Assembly (NCBI GenBank): GCA_036008175.1
Contig: DASYOB010000110.1
Span: 1 to 29,484 of the forward strand
Source: DATARH01 sp036008175
GTDB lineage: Bacteria; Pseudomonadota; Alphaproteobacteria; ATCC43930; CGMCC-115725
Reading direction: 5' to 3'
Length of the DNA stretch: 29,484 nt
Part shown: positions 1 to 7,878 of the stretch, piece after piece
How positions within the stretch are numbered: position 1 is the stretch's first letter
Layout of the letters: each line of letters starts with the position of its first letter
The notes under the pieces: model-generated
Seen by the model: the letters and a program-made list of their open reading frames with translations, nothing else
The model's database searches: none
What the model was told of the DNA's origin: nothing
Made by a program: the position numbers and the translations under genes

Positions 1-2001
1 GGCACGACGATCGGCGCCGGCACGCTGCAGCTCGGCAATGGCGGCACCTCGGGGAGCATCCTGGGAGATGTCGCCAACAATGGCATCCTGGCGTTCAACC
101 GGGCTGACACGCTGACCTTCCCGGGCACCATTTCCGGTTCCGGCTCGGTGACCCAGCTAGGGAGCGGCAGCACGATCCTGACCACGAACAATCCCTATAC
201 CGGGGGCACGCTGGTCGCCGCCGGCACCCTGGTCGTCGGCAATCCCGCGAGCCCCGGTGCTGCGCTGTCCGGCGGCGGCCCGATCGCCATCGCCCCAGGC
301 GCCACCCTAGGCGGTTACGGCAGCGTCACCGGATCGGTGCTCAACAATGGGACGGTCGCGGCCGGCAACGCCACGCCGGGGTTCGGCTCCTCGCCAGCCG
401 GGACCTTCACGATCAACGGTACCTTGCTCAATCAAGCCATCGTCAACCTCGCTTCCGACCCGATCGTCGGAAACGTGCTGCAGGTTCGCGGCAACTATGT
501 TGGCGCCGTCGGCAGCAGGATCGTCCTGAACACCTTCCTCGCAGGCGACAACTCGCCCTCGGACCGACTGGTCATCAACGGCGGCAGCGCAACCGGCACT
601 TCGGCGATCCAGGTCACCAATGCCGGCGGCCCGGGGGCGGAGACCGTCGCCAACGGCATTCCGGTGGTGCAGGCGATCAACGGCGGTACGACTATCCTCG
701 GCGCCTTCCAACTCGGCAATCTCGTTGTGGCCGGACCGTTCGAATACCTGCTGTTCCGCGGCAGCGTCGACGCCAGCGCGCCCAACGACTGGTTCCTGCG
801 CAATGACTTCGTCGTGCCGCCTACGCCCGTTCCCCCGACGCCCACTCCACCCACCCCGACTCCACCGACGACACCAACTCCACCGATCCTGGTCCCCACG
901 CCACCAAACCCCACGCCACCTACACCGGTTCCGCCGAACCCGTTCCCGCCCGACCCGCCGCCCGACCCGCTGCCGCCCGGCATCTACCCGATCGTCGGAC
1001 CGCGGCTGGCCACCTATGGCGTGGTGCAGCCGATCGCCCGGCAGCTGGGCCTGACCCAGCTCGGCACGCTGCACGAGCGCATCGGCGACACGCTGACGCC
1101 GGCCTATCCCGAGGGCGATGGCTGGGGGCGCTCCGCCTGGGGCCGGTTCTTCGGGCAGCAGATCGACAACCGCTACGAGGCCTTCGCCGATCCGCGCGCC
1201 AGCGGGCAGATACTCGGCGTGCAGGCCGGGCTTGATCTCTGGCGCGGCAGCCTGTTCCCGGGCCATCGCGATGTCGCCGGCGTCTACTTCGCCGATGGCA
1301 ACGGCGATGTGGACGTGGATGGCCTCGTCACCAACCTGGCAGCGACCGCCTATGTGCTGCAGCATACCGGCACGCTGAACCTCAATGCCTTTTCCGGCGG
1401 GGGCTACTGGACCCATTACGGCCCCGGCGGGTGGTATCTCGACGCAGTGCTGCAGGGCACCGGCTACGACGGGACGGCCACGGCGCAATTCACCAATCTG
1501 GGGCTGACCACCAAGCTGCCGACCGGCGGCTCCGGCTTTATCGCCTCGCTCGAGGCGGGCTATCCCGTGCCGCTGCAATTCGGGCCGAACTTCATTCTGG
1601 AGCCGCAGGCGCAGATCCTGTGGCAGCAGGTCAGTTTCGACCAAGCCAATGACGGGGTAGGCACTGTCGCGCTTGGCTCGACCTCGGGCACCACCGGGCG
1701 GCTCGGCGCGCGCGCCCAATGGACCATTGCCGGCCAATATGGGGAGGTATGGCAGCCCTATGCGCGCGCCAATGTCTGGCGCGACTGGGGCGGTCAGGCG
1801 GCAACGACGTTTTCCGGGGATGCAGTTCAGGTGCCGCTGCTGGAACACGCGACGCGGCTGGAATTCGCCGGTGGCGTGACGCTCAAGCTCGAACCCAATC
1901 TTAGCTTTTATGCTCAGGCCGGGTATCAGTTCGCCATCGGCCAGAGCAACGCCCGCCGCGACGGCGTCAAGGGTGACATCGGCCTGCGCTATATCTGGTG
2001 A
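1..2001 (+). CDS. Autotransporter (type V secretion) protein, 3' part; start lies before the window
   Basis: The reading frame is open from base 1, so the gene enters the window already in progress; internal GTG or ATG codons are not credible starts. In-window residues 1-270 are rich in Gly, Ala, Asn and Thr with 'GTTIGAGTLQLGNG'-type repeats, typical of autotransporter beta-helix passenger strands. Residues about 271-327 are a Pro/Thr linker made of PPTPTPP-like units. The remainder, about 340 residues, looks like a 12-strand autotransporter outer-membrane barrel, starting near GWGRSAWGRFFG and ending GDIGLRYIW, with a terminal aromatic residue as expected for BAM recognition. By family knowledge the barrel inserts in the outer membrane and exports the passenger to the cell surface. 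The passenger's activity (adhesin, protease or other) cannot be told because its N-terminal part is missing. Confidence 0.9.
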   Translation, partial: GTTIGAGTLQLGNGGTSGSILGDVANNGILAFNRADTLTFPGTISGSGSVTQLGSGSTILTTNNPYTGGTLVAAGTLVVGNPASPGAALSGGGPIAIAPGATLGGYGSVTGSVLNNGTVAAGNATPGFGSSPAGTFTINGTLLNQAIVNLASDPIVGNVLQVRGNYVGAVGSRIVLNTFLAGDNSPSDRLVINGGSATGTSAIQVTNAGGPGAETVANGIPVVQAINGGTTILGAFQLGNLVVAGPFEYLLFRGSVDASAPNDWFLRNDFVVPPTPVPPTPTPPTPTPPTTPTPPILVPTPPNPTPPTPVPPNPFPPDPPPDPLPPGIYPIVGPRLATYGVVQPIARQLGLTQLGTLHERIGDTLTPAYPEGDGWGRSAWGRFFGQQIDNRYEAFADPRASGQILGVQAGLDLWRGSLFPGHRDVAGVYFADGNGDVDVDGLVTNLAATAYVLQHTGTLNLNAFSGGGYWTHYGPGGWYLDAVLQGTGYDGTATAQFTNLGLTTKLPTGGSGFIASLEAGYPVPLQFGPNFILEPQAQILWQQVSFDQANDGVGTVALGSTSGTTGRLGARAQWTIAGQYGEVWQPYARANVWRDWGGQAATTFSGDAVQVPLLEHATRLEFAGGVTLKLEPNLSFYAQAGYQFAIGQSNARRDGVKGDIGLRYIW

Positions 2002-2272
2002 ACCCGCGTACGGCCACCGCGAACAATTGATGTGGCGAAAGGTAAACGGCTGCTCTTGGATCGAACCTTGCGGTCCGATCGCGGTCCTGTGAACGGCCGG
2101 AATCGACGCTATCTCGCCGTCGGTGCGCGTGTCGGGGGAGGGCCGAAAACCACCCATAGCAGGACCACCGGCTCGCGCCGCGCTCGGGCGCCCTCCATTC
2201 AGACGACTGCTCCACGTCTAGAACGTAGCGCGAACATCAAAAGGACAAAATCGTGTGTTAGGGCTCGCGCCG

Positions 2273-2428
2273 ATGGGGAGATGCGGCGAGGGGCGGAGCG
2301 ATGGCAGGCGGTCCAGGAATTCGCCTGCTGATTCTCTGCAGAAGCAGGCAAAGCAGGTGGGCCAGCCGATCAACTACGGGCTGTCCACGCGGATGGCAGC
2401 GCGGAGCGCGGGGCTTATACAACCCTGA
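2273..2428 (+). CDS. Possible 51-residue small ORF containing repeat copy A; doubtful
   Basis: An ATG at 2273 opens a 51-codon frame ending in TGA at 2426-2428. Its middle reads PADSLQKQAKQ and then INYGLSTR. A second, differently framed copy of the same peptide pattern lies downstream at 2440-2502 (ADSLQMQRQQQ, then VNYGLSRKRPP, stop at 2518-2520). Five codon differences within residues shared by the two copies (Ser, Leu, Tyr, Leu, Ser) are all synonymous, which argues that the sequence has been under protein-coding constraint at some time. There is no convincing ribosome-binding site at 2273, and copy B lacks a start codon in its frame. I do not recognise the peptide. It may be a gene remnant rather than a live gene. 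Confidence 0.25.
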   Translation: MGRCGEGRSDGRRSRNSPADSLQKQAKQVGQPINYGLSTRMAARSAGLIQP

Positions 2429-2504
2429 CGGGAATTTTTGCTGCTGATTCCTTGCAGATGCAGCGACAGCAGCAAAACGCCGGAGTCAACTATGGGTTGT
2501 CACG
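2316..2504 (+). repeat. Two degenerate tandem copies of a ~74-bp repeat, each with an internal hairpin
   Basis: Copy A runs 2316-2389 and copy B 2431-2504, both starting GGAATT. Over the 63 alignable bases (2324-2386 and 2440-2502) about 41 match. Each holds a stem-loop at the same place: in B, an 11-bp perfect stem (2436-2446 with 2467-2477, arms TTTTGCTGCTG and CAGCAGCAAAA); in A, an 8-bp stem (2322-2329 with 2352-2359), or alternatively a 7-bp stem (2323-2329 with 2343-2349). Some stem positions differ in a pair-preserving way. Each copy also contains a GATTC (GANTC-type) site. The copies are 116 bp apart, so they are not in one reading frame. Confidence 0.6.
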
Positions 2505-2508
2505 AAAA

Positions 2509-2612
2509 CGTCCTCCGTGACCGGGCTTGATCCGTGGGCATCCACGTCTTGAAGCGCCCGAGCTGCCGCAAAGAAGGACGTGGGTGCCCGGCACAAGGCG
2601 TGGCACGGGGCG
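2509..2612. repeat. REP-like palindromic intergenic element
   Basis: The left arm (about 2509-2550) contains ACCGGGCTTGATCCGTGGGC followed by ATCCACGTCTT. The right arm (about 2573-2612) contains AAGGACGTGGGTGCCCGGCA and further imperfect complement. The arms pair around a roughly 22-base centre to form a long imperfect cruciform or hairpin. The GGGCTTGA...GGGCATCCACGTC pattern matches the abundant REP/BIME-type palindromes I know from alphaproteobacterial intergenic regions. It lies 18 bp downstream of the minus-strand FKBP stop codon, so it may also act as a 3' stabiliser or terminator for that transcript. Confidence 0.65.
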
Positions 2613-2630
2613 TAACCGATGGGAGGTGGG

Positions 2631-3077
2631 TCAATCCACCTTCAACAGCTCGACATCGAACATCAGCGTGGAGTGGGGCGGGATGATGCCGCCGCCGGCG
2701 CCGCGCGAGCCATAGCCGAGATCGGGCGGGATAATCAGGGTGCGCTTGCCGCCGACCTTCATGCCGTCGACCCCCAGATCCCAGCCCCTGATCACCTCAT
2801 GCGAGCCGATGCTGAAGGAAAACGGCTTCCCGGCATCGAGCGAGCTGTCGAATTTCTTGCCCTTAGCGTCATTGTTGTAGAGCCAGCCGGTGTAGTTGAC
2901 GGTGACCTTGTGGCCGGGTGTCGCCTCGGCGCCGGTGCCGACCACGGTATCGGTGTATTTGAGGCCGTTCGCCAATTCGGTCATTTTGCCGGGGGTTCCT
3001 TCTGCTGCGTGGGAGGGCGCAGTCAAGGCGAGAAGCGCTGAGGCCGCGACAGCGGCGATAAGACGGATCGGTTTCAT
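2631..3077 (-). CDS. Exported FKBP-type peptidyl-prolyl cis-trans isomerase
   Basis: This 148-residue protein starts with a clear Sec signal peptide (MKPIRLIAAVAASALLALTA, cleavage likely after SHA near residue 24). A single FKBP domain fills the rest: LKYTDTVVGTG, VTVNYTGWLY, FDSSLDAGKPFSF, the VIRGWDLGVDGMKVGGKR segment and IPPDLGYGSRG, ending MFDVELLKV. These include the residues that form the prolyl-binding pocket in the family (Tyr of VNYTG, Phe-Asp of FDSS, the V-I-x-x-W motif, and the Tyr of LGYG). The expected role is periplasmic proline isomerisation during folding of exported proteins. It is a one-domain form without the N-terminal dimerisation domain of E. coli FkpA. The gene is divergent from the DUF364 gene and its 3' end abuts the REP palindrome. 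Confidence 0.93.
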   Translation of the reverse strand: MKPIRLIAAVAASALLALTAPSHAAEGTPGKMTELANGLKYTDTVVGTGAEATPGHKVTVNYTGWLYNNDAKGKKFDSSLDAGKPFSFSIGSHEVIRGWDLGVDGMKVGGKRTLIIPPDLGYGSRGAGGGIIPPHSTLMFDVELLKVD

Positions 3078-3134
3078 GTCAACGCGATTATGTTAGAGGA
3101 GTTGCCGGCCGCGAAACGGACGGGTGTGGAGACG

Positions 3135-4046
3135 ATGCACGGCGCCATTTTGACCGAGACGATCGCTCTCGTCACCGAGACTCTTGGCCGCGACCTCGAC
3201 CGGATCGAAATCGAGCGGGCCGTGCTCGGCCTGTTCTACACCGGGGTCAAGCTCCGCGCCGGCACCGCGGGGACCTGCGCGACGCCGCGCGAGGCGATCC
3301 CCGGCGATGTCTGCTGCCCCATATCGGCGCGGGCGGTGCCGTTTCCGGGGCAGCTGAAGGGCCGGCCCGCGGCCGAAATCATGCAGGACGCGCTGGCCGC
3401 CGACGGGCTGCGCCGCGCGGTCGGCATCGCCACGCTGAACGCGCTGGCCGAGCTGTGCTGGCGCCGCCGGCCGAATGCGGACGTGGAGCTTGTCGCGGGC
3501 GCCGACGCGTTCGACGCGACTGAATTCCGCGGCGACGACCGGGTAGTCGTCGTCGGCGCCTTCGTGCCGTTTCTGAAAGAGCTGAAGCGGCGGCGGCAGC
3601 CGTCTCTGGTGCTGGAACAAAACCCGGCGATGCTGAAACCCGAGGAGATGCCGTTCTACCGCCCGGCCGAGACGGCGGGCGAGGTAGTGCCCACGGCCGA
3701 TGTACTGCTGATCACCGGCGCGACCCTCCTCAACGACACGCTGGAAGATTTATTGGCGCTGGCGCGGCCGGAGGCGCGGGTCACCGTGCTCGGGCCGACC
3801 GTCGGCATGGTGCCGGACGCGTTTCTGGCGCGCGGCGCCGATATTCTCGGCGCGGTGCGGATCACCGACCCCGACGGTTTTCTCGATCTGTTGGCCGAGG
3901 GCGGCGCGGCGCCGCATTTCCTCGGGCGCACGGCCGAGAAGATCGTGCTCGCCCGCCGGGCTTATTCCGCCACCTCGTCTTCGAGCAGCGGCTCCCAGCC
4001 GGGCATCAAATCCTTGAGGCACAGCGCCGCCGCGGCCTCCTCGTAA
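3135..4046 (+). CDS. DUF4213/DUF364 family protein (putative metal-chelation domain)
   Basis: A 303-residue cytosolic protein. The N-terminal segment with LFYTGVKLRAGTAGTCATPR and VCCPISARAVPFPGQLKGRP matches the DUF4213 enolase-N-like domain. The C-terminal part, with VVVVGAFVPFL, ADVLLITGATLLNDTLEDLL and VTVLGPTVGMVPDAF, matches DUF364, annotated in family databases as a putative heavy-metal chelation domain. Its biochemical role is not established; relatives are linked to metal or cofactor handling. I chose ATG 3135 because GGAG lies at good spacing upstream and this leaves 57 bp to the divergent FKBP start; an in-frame ATG at 3090 would leave only 12 bp. The last ~28 residues (Ser/Ala-rich) are read antisense to the S4 gene over 85 bp and look like a chance extension past the family's natural end. 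Confidence 0.85.
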   Translation: MHGAILTETIALVTETLGRDLDRIEIERAVLGLFYTGVKLRAGTAGTCATPREAIPGDVCCPISARAVPFPGQLKGRPAAEIMQDALAADGLRRAVGIATLNALAELCWRRRPNADVELVAGADAFDATEFRGDDRVVVVGAFVPFLKELKRRRQPSLVLEQNPAMLKPEEMPFYRPAETAGEVVPTADVLLITGATLLNDTLEDLLALARPEARVTVLGPTVGMVPDAFLARGADILGAVRITDPDGFLDLLAEGGAAPHFLGRTAEKIVLARRAYSATSSSSSGSQPGIKSLRHSAAAASS

Positions 4047-4309
4047 AGCAGCTGCGCCTTCATCGCCGGCCCGCGGCGATCCCCGAGCGCCAGCACCCGC
4101 ACGGTGCGCTGCCAGCTGCCTTGCGGCAGCACGACGACATCGCCAATCCGCACGCTCTGATTGGGTTTCCTGACCGGGATGCCGTTGATCGCCACCGCGC
4201 CGGCGGCGCACAGCCGGGCGGCGAGCGACCGGCTTTTGACAAAACGCGCGAACCACAGCCACTGGTCGAGGCGGGTCTTGGTGCGTTCCGAAGCGTGGAG
4301 CAGGGTCAA
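3962..4309 (-). CDS. S4-domain RNA-binding protein, Hsp15-like
   Basis: A 115-residue protein with an N-terminal S4 domain: TRLDQWLWFARFVKSRSLAA, then LCAAGAVAINGIPVRKPNQSVRIGDVVVL, followed by a short basic stretch. This is the arrangement of Hsp15/HslR, which in E. coli binds free 50S subunits carrying nascent chains after heat shock; that function is transferred from the family. The start is the TTG at 4309-4307, which overlaps the TGA stop of the upstream helicase gene (TTGA), the only frame start near the S4 domain and a sign of translational coupling. Its 3' end overlaps the convergent DUF364 gene by 85 bp. Confidence 0.88.
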   Translation of the reverse strand: MTLLHASERTKTRLDQWLWFARFVKSRSLAARLCAAGAVAINGIPVRKPNQSVRIGDVVVLPQGSWQRTVRVLALGDRRGPAMKAQLLYEEAAAALCLKDLMPGWEPLLEDEVAE

Positions 4310-6798
4310 GCGAACTTCAGCTCCTTCAGTCTGGCGAAGGGATGGCCCTCGCGCGGTGCCCGCCGCGGCCCGCCCATCTGCCGCGCGCCGCGTCGGCGTG
4401 GTTTGCCGACGAAGAATTCGTCGCCGCTCTCGATCACCGCGCGGTAGCCGAGCGCGATCAGCACTTGGCGCAAGGCATCGGGCGCGACGCCGGCGATCGC
4501 CGCCAGCTCGTTGTCCCCGGCAAACCGCCCGTCGCGCGCGCGACTGCGCGCCGCCGCCGCCAGCCGCTCGAGCCGGTCGGGGCGCAGGGCCAGCGCGTCG
4601 AGCGGGCGCCAGCCGATCGCAAGGTAGAAGGAATGCGGCAGATCGGGATCGAGCCTGACCGCCCTGCCCTGCCGCCGTGCGCCGGGGACGGACGGCACGG
4701 CGCGGCCATGCCGCACCGCCCAGAGCAGCGCGCGAAAGCGCACCGAGTCCGGGCGCAGCAGCGGTTCGATATAGACGCTCTCGGTGCCGAAGCGAACGCC
4801 GACCCGGCCGAGCGCGCGCCGACCAGCCGCGTCGAGATCGCCCAGCAGCGTCGCGACCTGATCCGCCGGCACGCAGCCGAGCGCGTCGGTAAGCTGAAAT
4901 ACGAGGCCTCGCGCAGCGCCGTGAAGCGGCAGCGCCTGCAGCGCAAACAGCGGCTGGACACGGCGCTCGATTTCGCTGCGCACAAACAGCTGCAAACGCT
5001 GGCGCACCCGCTCGCGCACCTCCCCTTCGAGAAAATCGCCGCCGCGCACCTCGACACGTGGCGCCAGCGTTGCCTCGCCGGCGGCAAGCCGGCCGACCGT
5101 GCCGCCGCGCCAGAAGAGCCGTCCGGCCGGATCGAGCGTAAAGGCCTCGTCGCTGTCGGCGGCGAGCTGTCGCGCCCGCGCCGCGACCTCGCCGCGCAGC
5201 ACCCGATTGGCCGCGGTCAACAACGTGCGCATCGCCTCGGCCTCGGCGGTATCCGGTACAAAGCGGAAACCATCGAGCCGGCCGACGTGGGTGCCCTCGA
5301 CCGCGACCGCGCCATCCTTGTCCACTGACGCCAGCAGCTCCCGGCCATCGGCCAGATGGCGGACCAGGATGGCCGAGCGGCGATCGACAAAGCGCTGGGT
5401 AATGCGTTCATGCAGCGCATCCGACAGCCGGTCCTCGATGCCGCGGGCGCGCTCCTGCCTGTCGGCGGCGTTGTCGAGCCAGTCGCCGCGATGGGTGATG
5501 TAGGTCCAGGTGCGGATATGCGCGATGCGCTGCATCAGCGTGTCGATGTCGCCGTCGAGGCGGTCGAGCTGCGCCATCTGCGCGCCGACCCATTGGCTCG
5601 GCAGCCGCGCGCCCGGCCCCGCAAGATGAACAAAACAGTGCGCGAGAAACCGCGCGTGGCTGTCGCTCATCACCTTGCAGAAATCGGGGATCTGGCAGAC
5701 TTCCCACAACAGGCGCACGGCCCCCGGGTTGGTCGTCAGCGCTGTTACCTCGGCATTGCGCGACAACAGCTGCAGCGAGCGATGGTCGTCGGCATCGCGC
5801 ATCTGAATCAAGCCCGGCATCGGCGGCCGCTCGTCGAGGCTTTGCAGCAGCGCACCGACCGAATTGAACCGCAGCGACGTGTTGCGCCACGACAATCGGG
5901 TCAGCGGCTCGAAGCGGTGCTCCTCGACGGCGGCGACGATATCCGGGTCGAGCGTGCCTTCATCGGCGGTGGTGCCGAAGGTGCCATTGCTCATATGCCG
6001 GCCGGCGCGCCCGGCGATCTGGCCGATCTCAGCGGCGGAGAGGCGGCGCGGGCCGCGGCCATCGAACTTGGCGAGGCGCGCGAAGGCCACATGGTCGAGA
6101 TCCATGTTAAGGCCCATGCCGATCGCGTCGGTGGCGACGAGGTAATCGACTTCGCCGGCCTGAAACATGCCGACCTGGGCATTGCGGGCGCGCGGGCTCA
6201 AGGCGCCGAGCACGACCGCGGTACCGCCCCGCTGGCGCCGCACCAGCTCGGCGAGCGAAAACACGTCGGCCACAGCAAAGGCCACGACCGCGCTGCGCGG
6301 CGGCAGGCGGGTGACCTTTTTTTGCCCGGTATGGCTTAGGGTCGAAAACCGCGGCCGGCTGACATATTCGGCATTGGGAACGAGGCGGCGCATCAGCGGC
6401 CGGATCGTGTCGGCGCCGAGAAACATCGTCTCCGTCAGCCCGCGGGCGTGGAGCAAGCGGGCGGTGAAGACATGGCCGCGCTCGGGGTCGGCGCAAAGCT
6501 GGATTTCATCGACGGCGAGAAACTCGACCGGCCGGTCGAGCGGCATCGATTCAACCGTGCAGACGAAATAGGACGGGCTCGGCGGCAGGATTTTCTCTTC
6601 GCCGGTGATCAGCGCGACCGCGCGGGCGCCGCGCAGCTTGACGACGCGATCGTAATTTTCCCGCGCGAGCAACCGCAGCGGAAATCCGATCATCCCGGTC
6701 TGATGATCGAGCATGCGCTCGATCGCAAAATGGGTTTTGCCAGTATTGGTCGGCCCGAGGACCGCGACGAGACGCGGTGCGGAACGGTGCATCGCCAT
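4306..6798 (-). CDS. SUV3-like DExH-box helicase
   Basis: An 830-residue protein with the helicase core at the N-terminus: Walker A GPTNTGKT (15-22), the DEIQ motif II (97-100), motif V-like VATDAIGMGLN (221-231) and motif VI QIAGRAGR (260-267). The compact core and the following long C-terminal half match bacterial relatives of mitochondrial SUV3, an ATP-dependent RNA/DNA helicase of RNA turnover. The start is taken at ATG 6798 (MAMHRSAPRLVAVLGPTNTG), because the family begins just ahead of Walker A; the frame is open up to 6951, but that extension (Cys/Arg-rich) resembles no domain and would run into the divergent kinase promoter. No strong Shine-Dalgarno is visible. The C-terminal ~450 residues are Arg/Ala-rich and end in a basic tail. 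The stop is overlapped by the S4 gene start, suggesting joint action on RNA. Confidence 0.9.
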   Translation of the reverse strand: MAMHRSAPRLVAVLGPTNTGKTHFAIERMLDHQTGMIGFPLRLLARENYDRVVKLRGARAVALITGEEKILPPSPSYFVCTVESMPLDRPVEFLAVDEIQLCADPERGHVFTARLLHARGLTETMFLGADTIRPLMRRLVPNAEYVSRPRFSTLSHTGQKKVTRLPPRSAVVAFAVADVFSLAELVRRQRGGTAVVLGALSPRARNAQVGMFQAGEVDYLVATDAIGMGLNMDLDHVAFARLAKFDGRGPRRLSAAEIGQIAGRAGRHMSNGTFGTTADEGTLDPDIVAAVEEHRFEPLTRLSWRNTSLRFNSVGALLQSLDERPPMPGLIQMRDADDHRSLQLLSRNAEVTALTTNPGAVRLLWEVCQIPDFCKVMSDSHARFLAHCFVHLAGPGARLPSQWVGAQMAQLDRLDGDIDTLMQRIAHIRTWTYITHRGDWLDNAADRQERARGIEDRLSDALHERITQRFVDRRSAILVRHLADGRELLASVDKDGAVAVEGTHVGRLDGFRFVPDTAEAEAMRTLLTAANRVLRGEVAARARQLAADSDEAFTLDPAGRLFWRGGTVGRLAAGEATLAPRVEVRGGDFLEGEVRERVRQRLQLFVRSEIERRVQPLFALQALPLHGAARGLVFQLTDALGCVPADQVATLLGDLDAAGRRALGRVGVRFGTESVYIEPLLRPDSVRFRALLWAVRHGRAVPSVPGARRQGRAVRLDPDLPHSFYLAIGWRPLDALALRPDRLERLAAAARSRARDGRFAGDNELAAIAGVAPDALRQVLIALGYRAVIESGDEFFVGKPRRRGARQMGGPRRAPREGHPFARLKELKFA

Positions 6799-6890
6799 AG
6801 CACAAGGTATCGGGTCGGAATGGTCGCCGGGCAAGAGGCAATCGACCGGAAAATCGACGCTCCGACATCGCGAAGCGACGCAACCAGCGT

Positions 6891-6912
6891 ATGGTAACCG
6901 AGTTTTTACCAT
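6891..6912. promoter_or_regulatory. Inverted repeat in the divergent helicase/kinase promoter region
   Basis: Perfect 7-bp arms ATGGTAA (6891-6897) and TTACCAT (6906-6912) flank an 8-bp centre within the 162-bp spacer between the divergent helicase and histidine kinase genes. The stretch is visibly AT-richer than its surroundings. It could be an operator for either gene. The same bases include GTAA-N7-TTTA, a two-mismatch version of the CtrA half-site pair TTAA-N7-TTAA, which I regard as weak. Confidence 0.35.
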
Positions 6913-6960
6913 TTTAGGCGTATTCGTCCCCTCTGCTGAGTTCGGCAGCAAGGACGAGTA

Positions 6961-7848
6961 ATGACCCCAGGGAGGTCACAAACAGCCGAATCGCTGCTTG
7001 AGAGCTATTGTTCTCAACTGGGAACGATGCTCGATCGGCGCGATCCGGGTCTCGCGCTTGTCCTTGCCAAACGGCAGGCGGACACCTCCGCTGCGCTCGC
7101 TAACCGAGAGATGGCCCGGGCCCAGGCGTCCGACCGCGCCAAGACCAAATTTCTCGCCAACATGTCGCACGAATTGCGCACGCCGCTCAACGCGATCATC
7201 GGTTTTTCCGAGGTCATCAAGCTGGACGCGCAGCAGCCGAAGGAGCGCTACCCGGAATATGCGAAATATATTCACGAGGCAGCGGTGCATCTGTTGGAAG
7301 TCATTAACGGCATTCTCGACTTGGCTCGGATCGAGGCGGGGAAGGTAGAGCTCGAAGAGGCTTGCGTTTCCCTTTCCGCTCTAGTTGATTTGGCAGTTAC
7401 CACGCTCCGTCCGATTTCCGAAAAAAAACTGGTTAATCTCGAGTATCGGTTCGGTGCTTCGGAACCATTTATCTTCGTGGACAAAACGAAATTCACGCAG
7501 GTCCTTTTCAATATTATTTCCAACGCGGTGAAATTTAGTAAGCCCGGCGACTGTGTCACGGTCTATTGCGCACGCGATGGCGGAGGCTTGGTGATCGCTG
7601 TGCAAGACACCGGCGTCGGAATCCCGCGCGAGCAATTGCAAAAGGTGCTCGAACCGTTCGAGCAGGTGGAAGATCATTTGACCCGCCAGAACGAGGGTAC
7701 CGGGCTGGGACTGCCGATTGCGAAGGCGCTGATCGAGTTGCATGGCGGCCGGCTCATTCTTCACAGCGAAGTCGCCAAGGGCACGACCGCCGAGCTCCAC
7801 CTTCCCGGATACCGCGTCGGCGTTTCGCAGGCATCGGCGACAGCATGA
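6961..7848 (+). CDS. Soluble sensor histidine kinase (HisKA + HATPase_c)
   Basis: A 295-residue kinase. The phosphoacceptor is His70 in the H box FLANMSHELRTPLNAIIGFS. The ATP-binding domain has the N box (QVLFNIISNAVKFS, Asn184 and Asn188), G1 box DTGVGIP (216-222), F box FEQ (233-235) and G2 box GTGLGL (246-251). There are no transmembrane segments and no PAS, GAF or receiver domain; only a ~60-residue, probably helical region precedes the DHp domain, so input must come through that region or a partner protein. ATG 6961 has AAGGA six to seven bases upstream. No response regulator gene is adjacent, so it is an orphan kinase. The next gene on the strand is herA after 79 bp. The kinase body (about 7370-7560) is less GC-rich than the neighbouring genes. 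Confidence 0.92.
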   Translation: MTPGRSQTAESLLESYCSQLGTMLDRRDPGLALVLAKRQADTSAALANREMARAQASDRAKTKFLANMSHELRTPLNAIIGFSEVIKLDAQQPKERYPEYAKYIHEAAVHLLEVINGILDLARIEAGKVELEEACVSLSALVDLAVTTLRPISEKKLVNLEYRFGASEPFIFVDKTKFTQVLFNIISNAVKFSKPGDCVTVYCARDGGGLVIAVQDTGVGIPREQLQKVLEPFEQVEDHLTRQNEGTGLGLPIAKALIELHGGRLILHSEVAKGTTAELHLPGYRVGVSQASATA

Positions 7849-7878
7849 TTTTTTGGCAAGGCTTCCCCTCAACCCACA

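Noticed and set aside
827..985. Short direct repeats resembling a CRISPR or minisatellite
   Set aside because: They are codons of the PPTPTPP linker of the autotransporter; there are no spacers of constant length.
307..2157. Long 616-codon minus-strand open frame over the autotransporter gene
   Set aside because: It is the antisense shadow of a GC-rich Gly/Ala/Pro gene. Its translation is Arg/Gly/Asp-rich with no domain, whereas the plus strand shows clear passenger, linker and barrel.
6894..6908. CtrA binding site in the helicase/kinase spacer
   Set aside because: GTAA-N7-TTTA has two mismatches out of eight to TTAA-N7-TTAA, too weak to call by eye; the longer inverted repeat is reported instead.
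6799..6951. N-terminal extension of the helicase to a start at 6951
   Set aside because: The added 51 residues are Cys/Arg/Pro-rich with no similarity to the family, lie over the divergent promoter, and the family starts just before Walker A.
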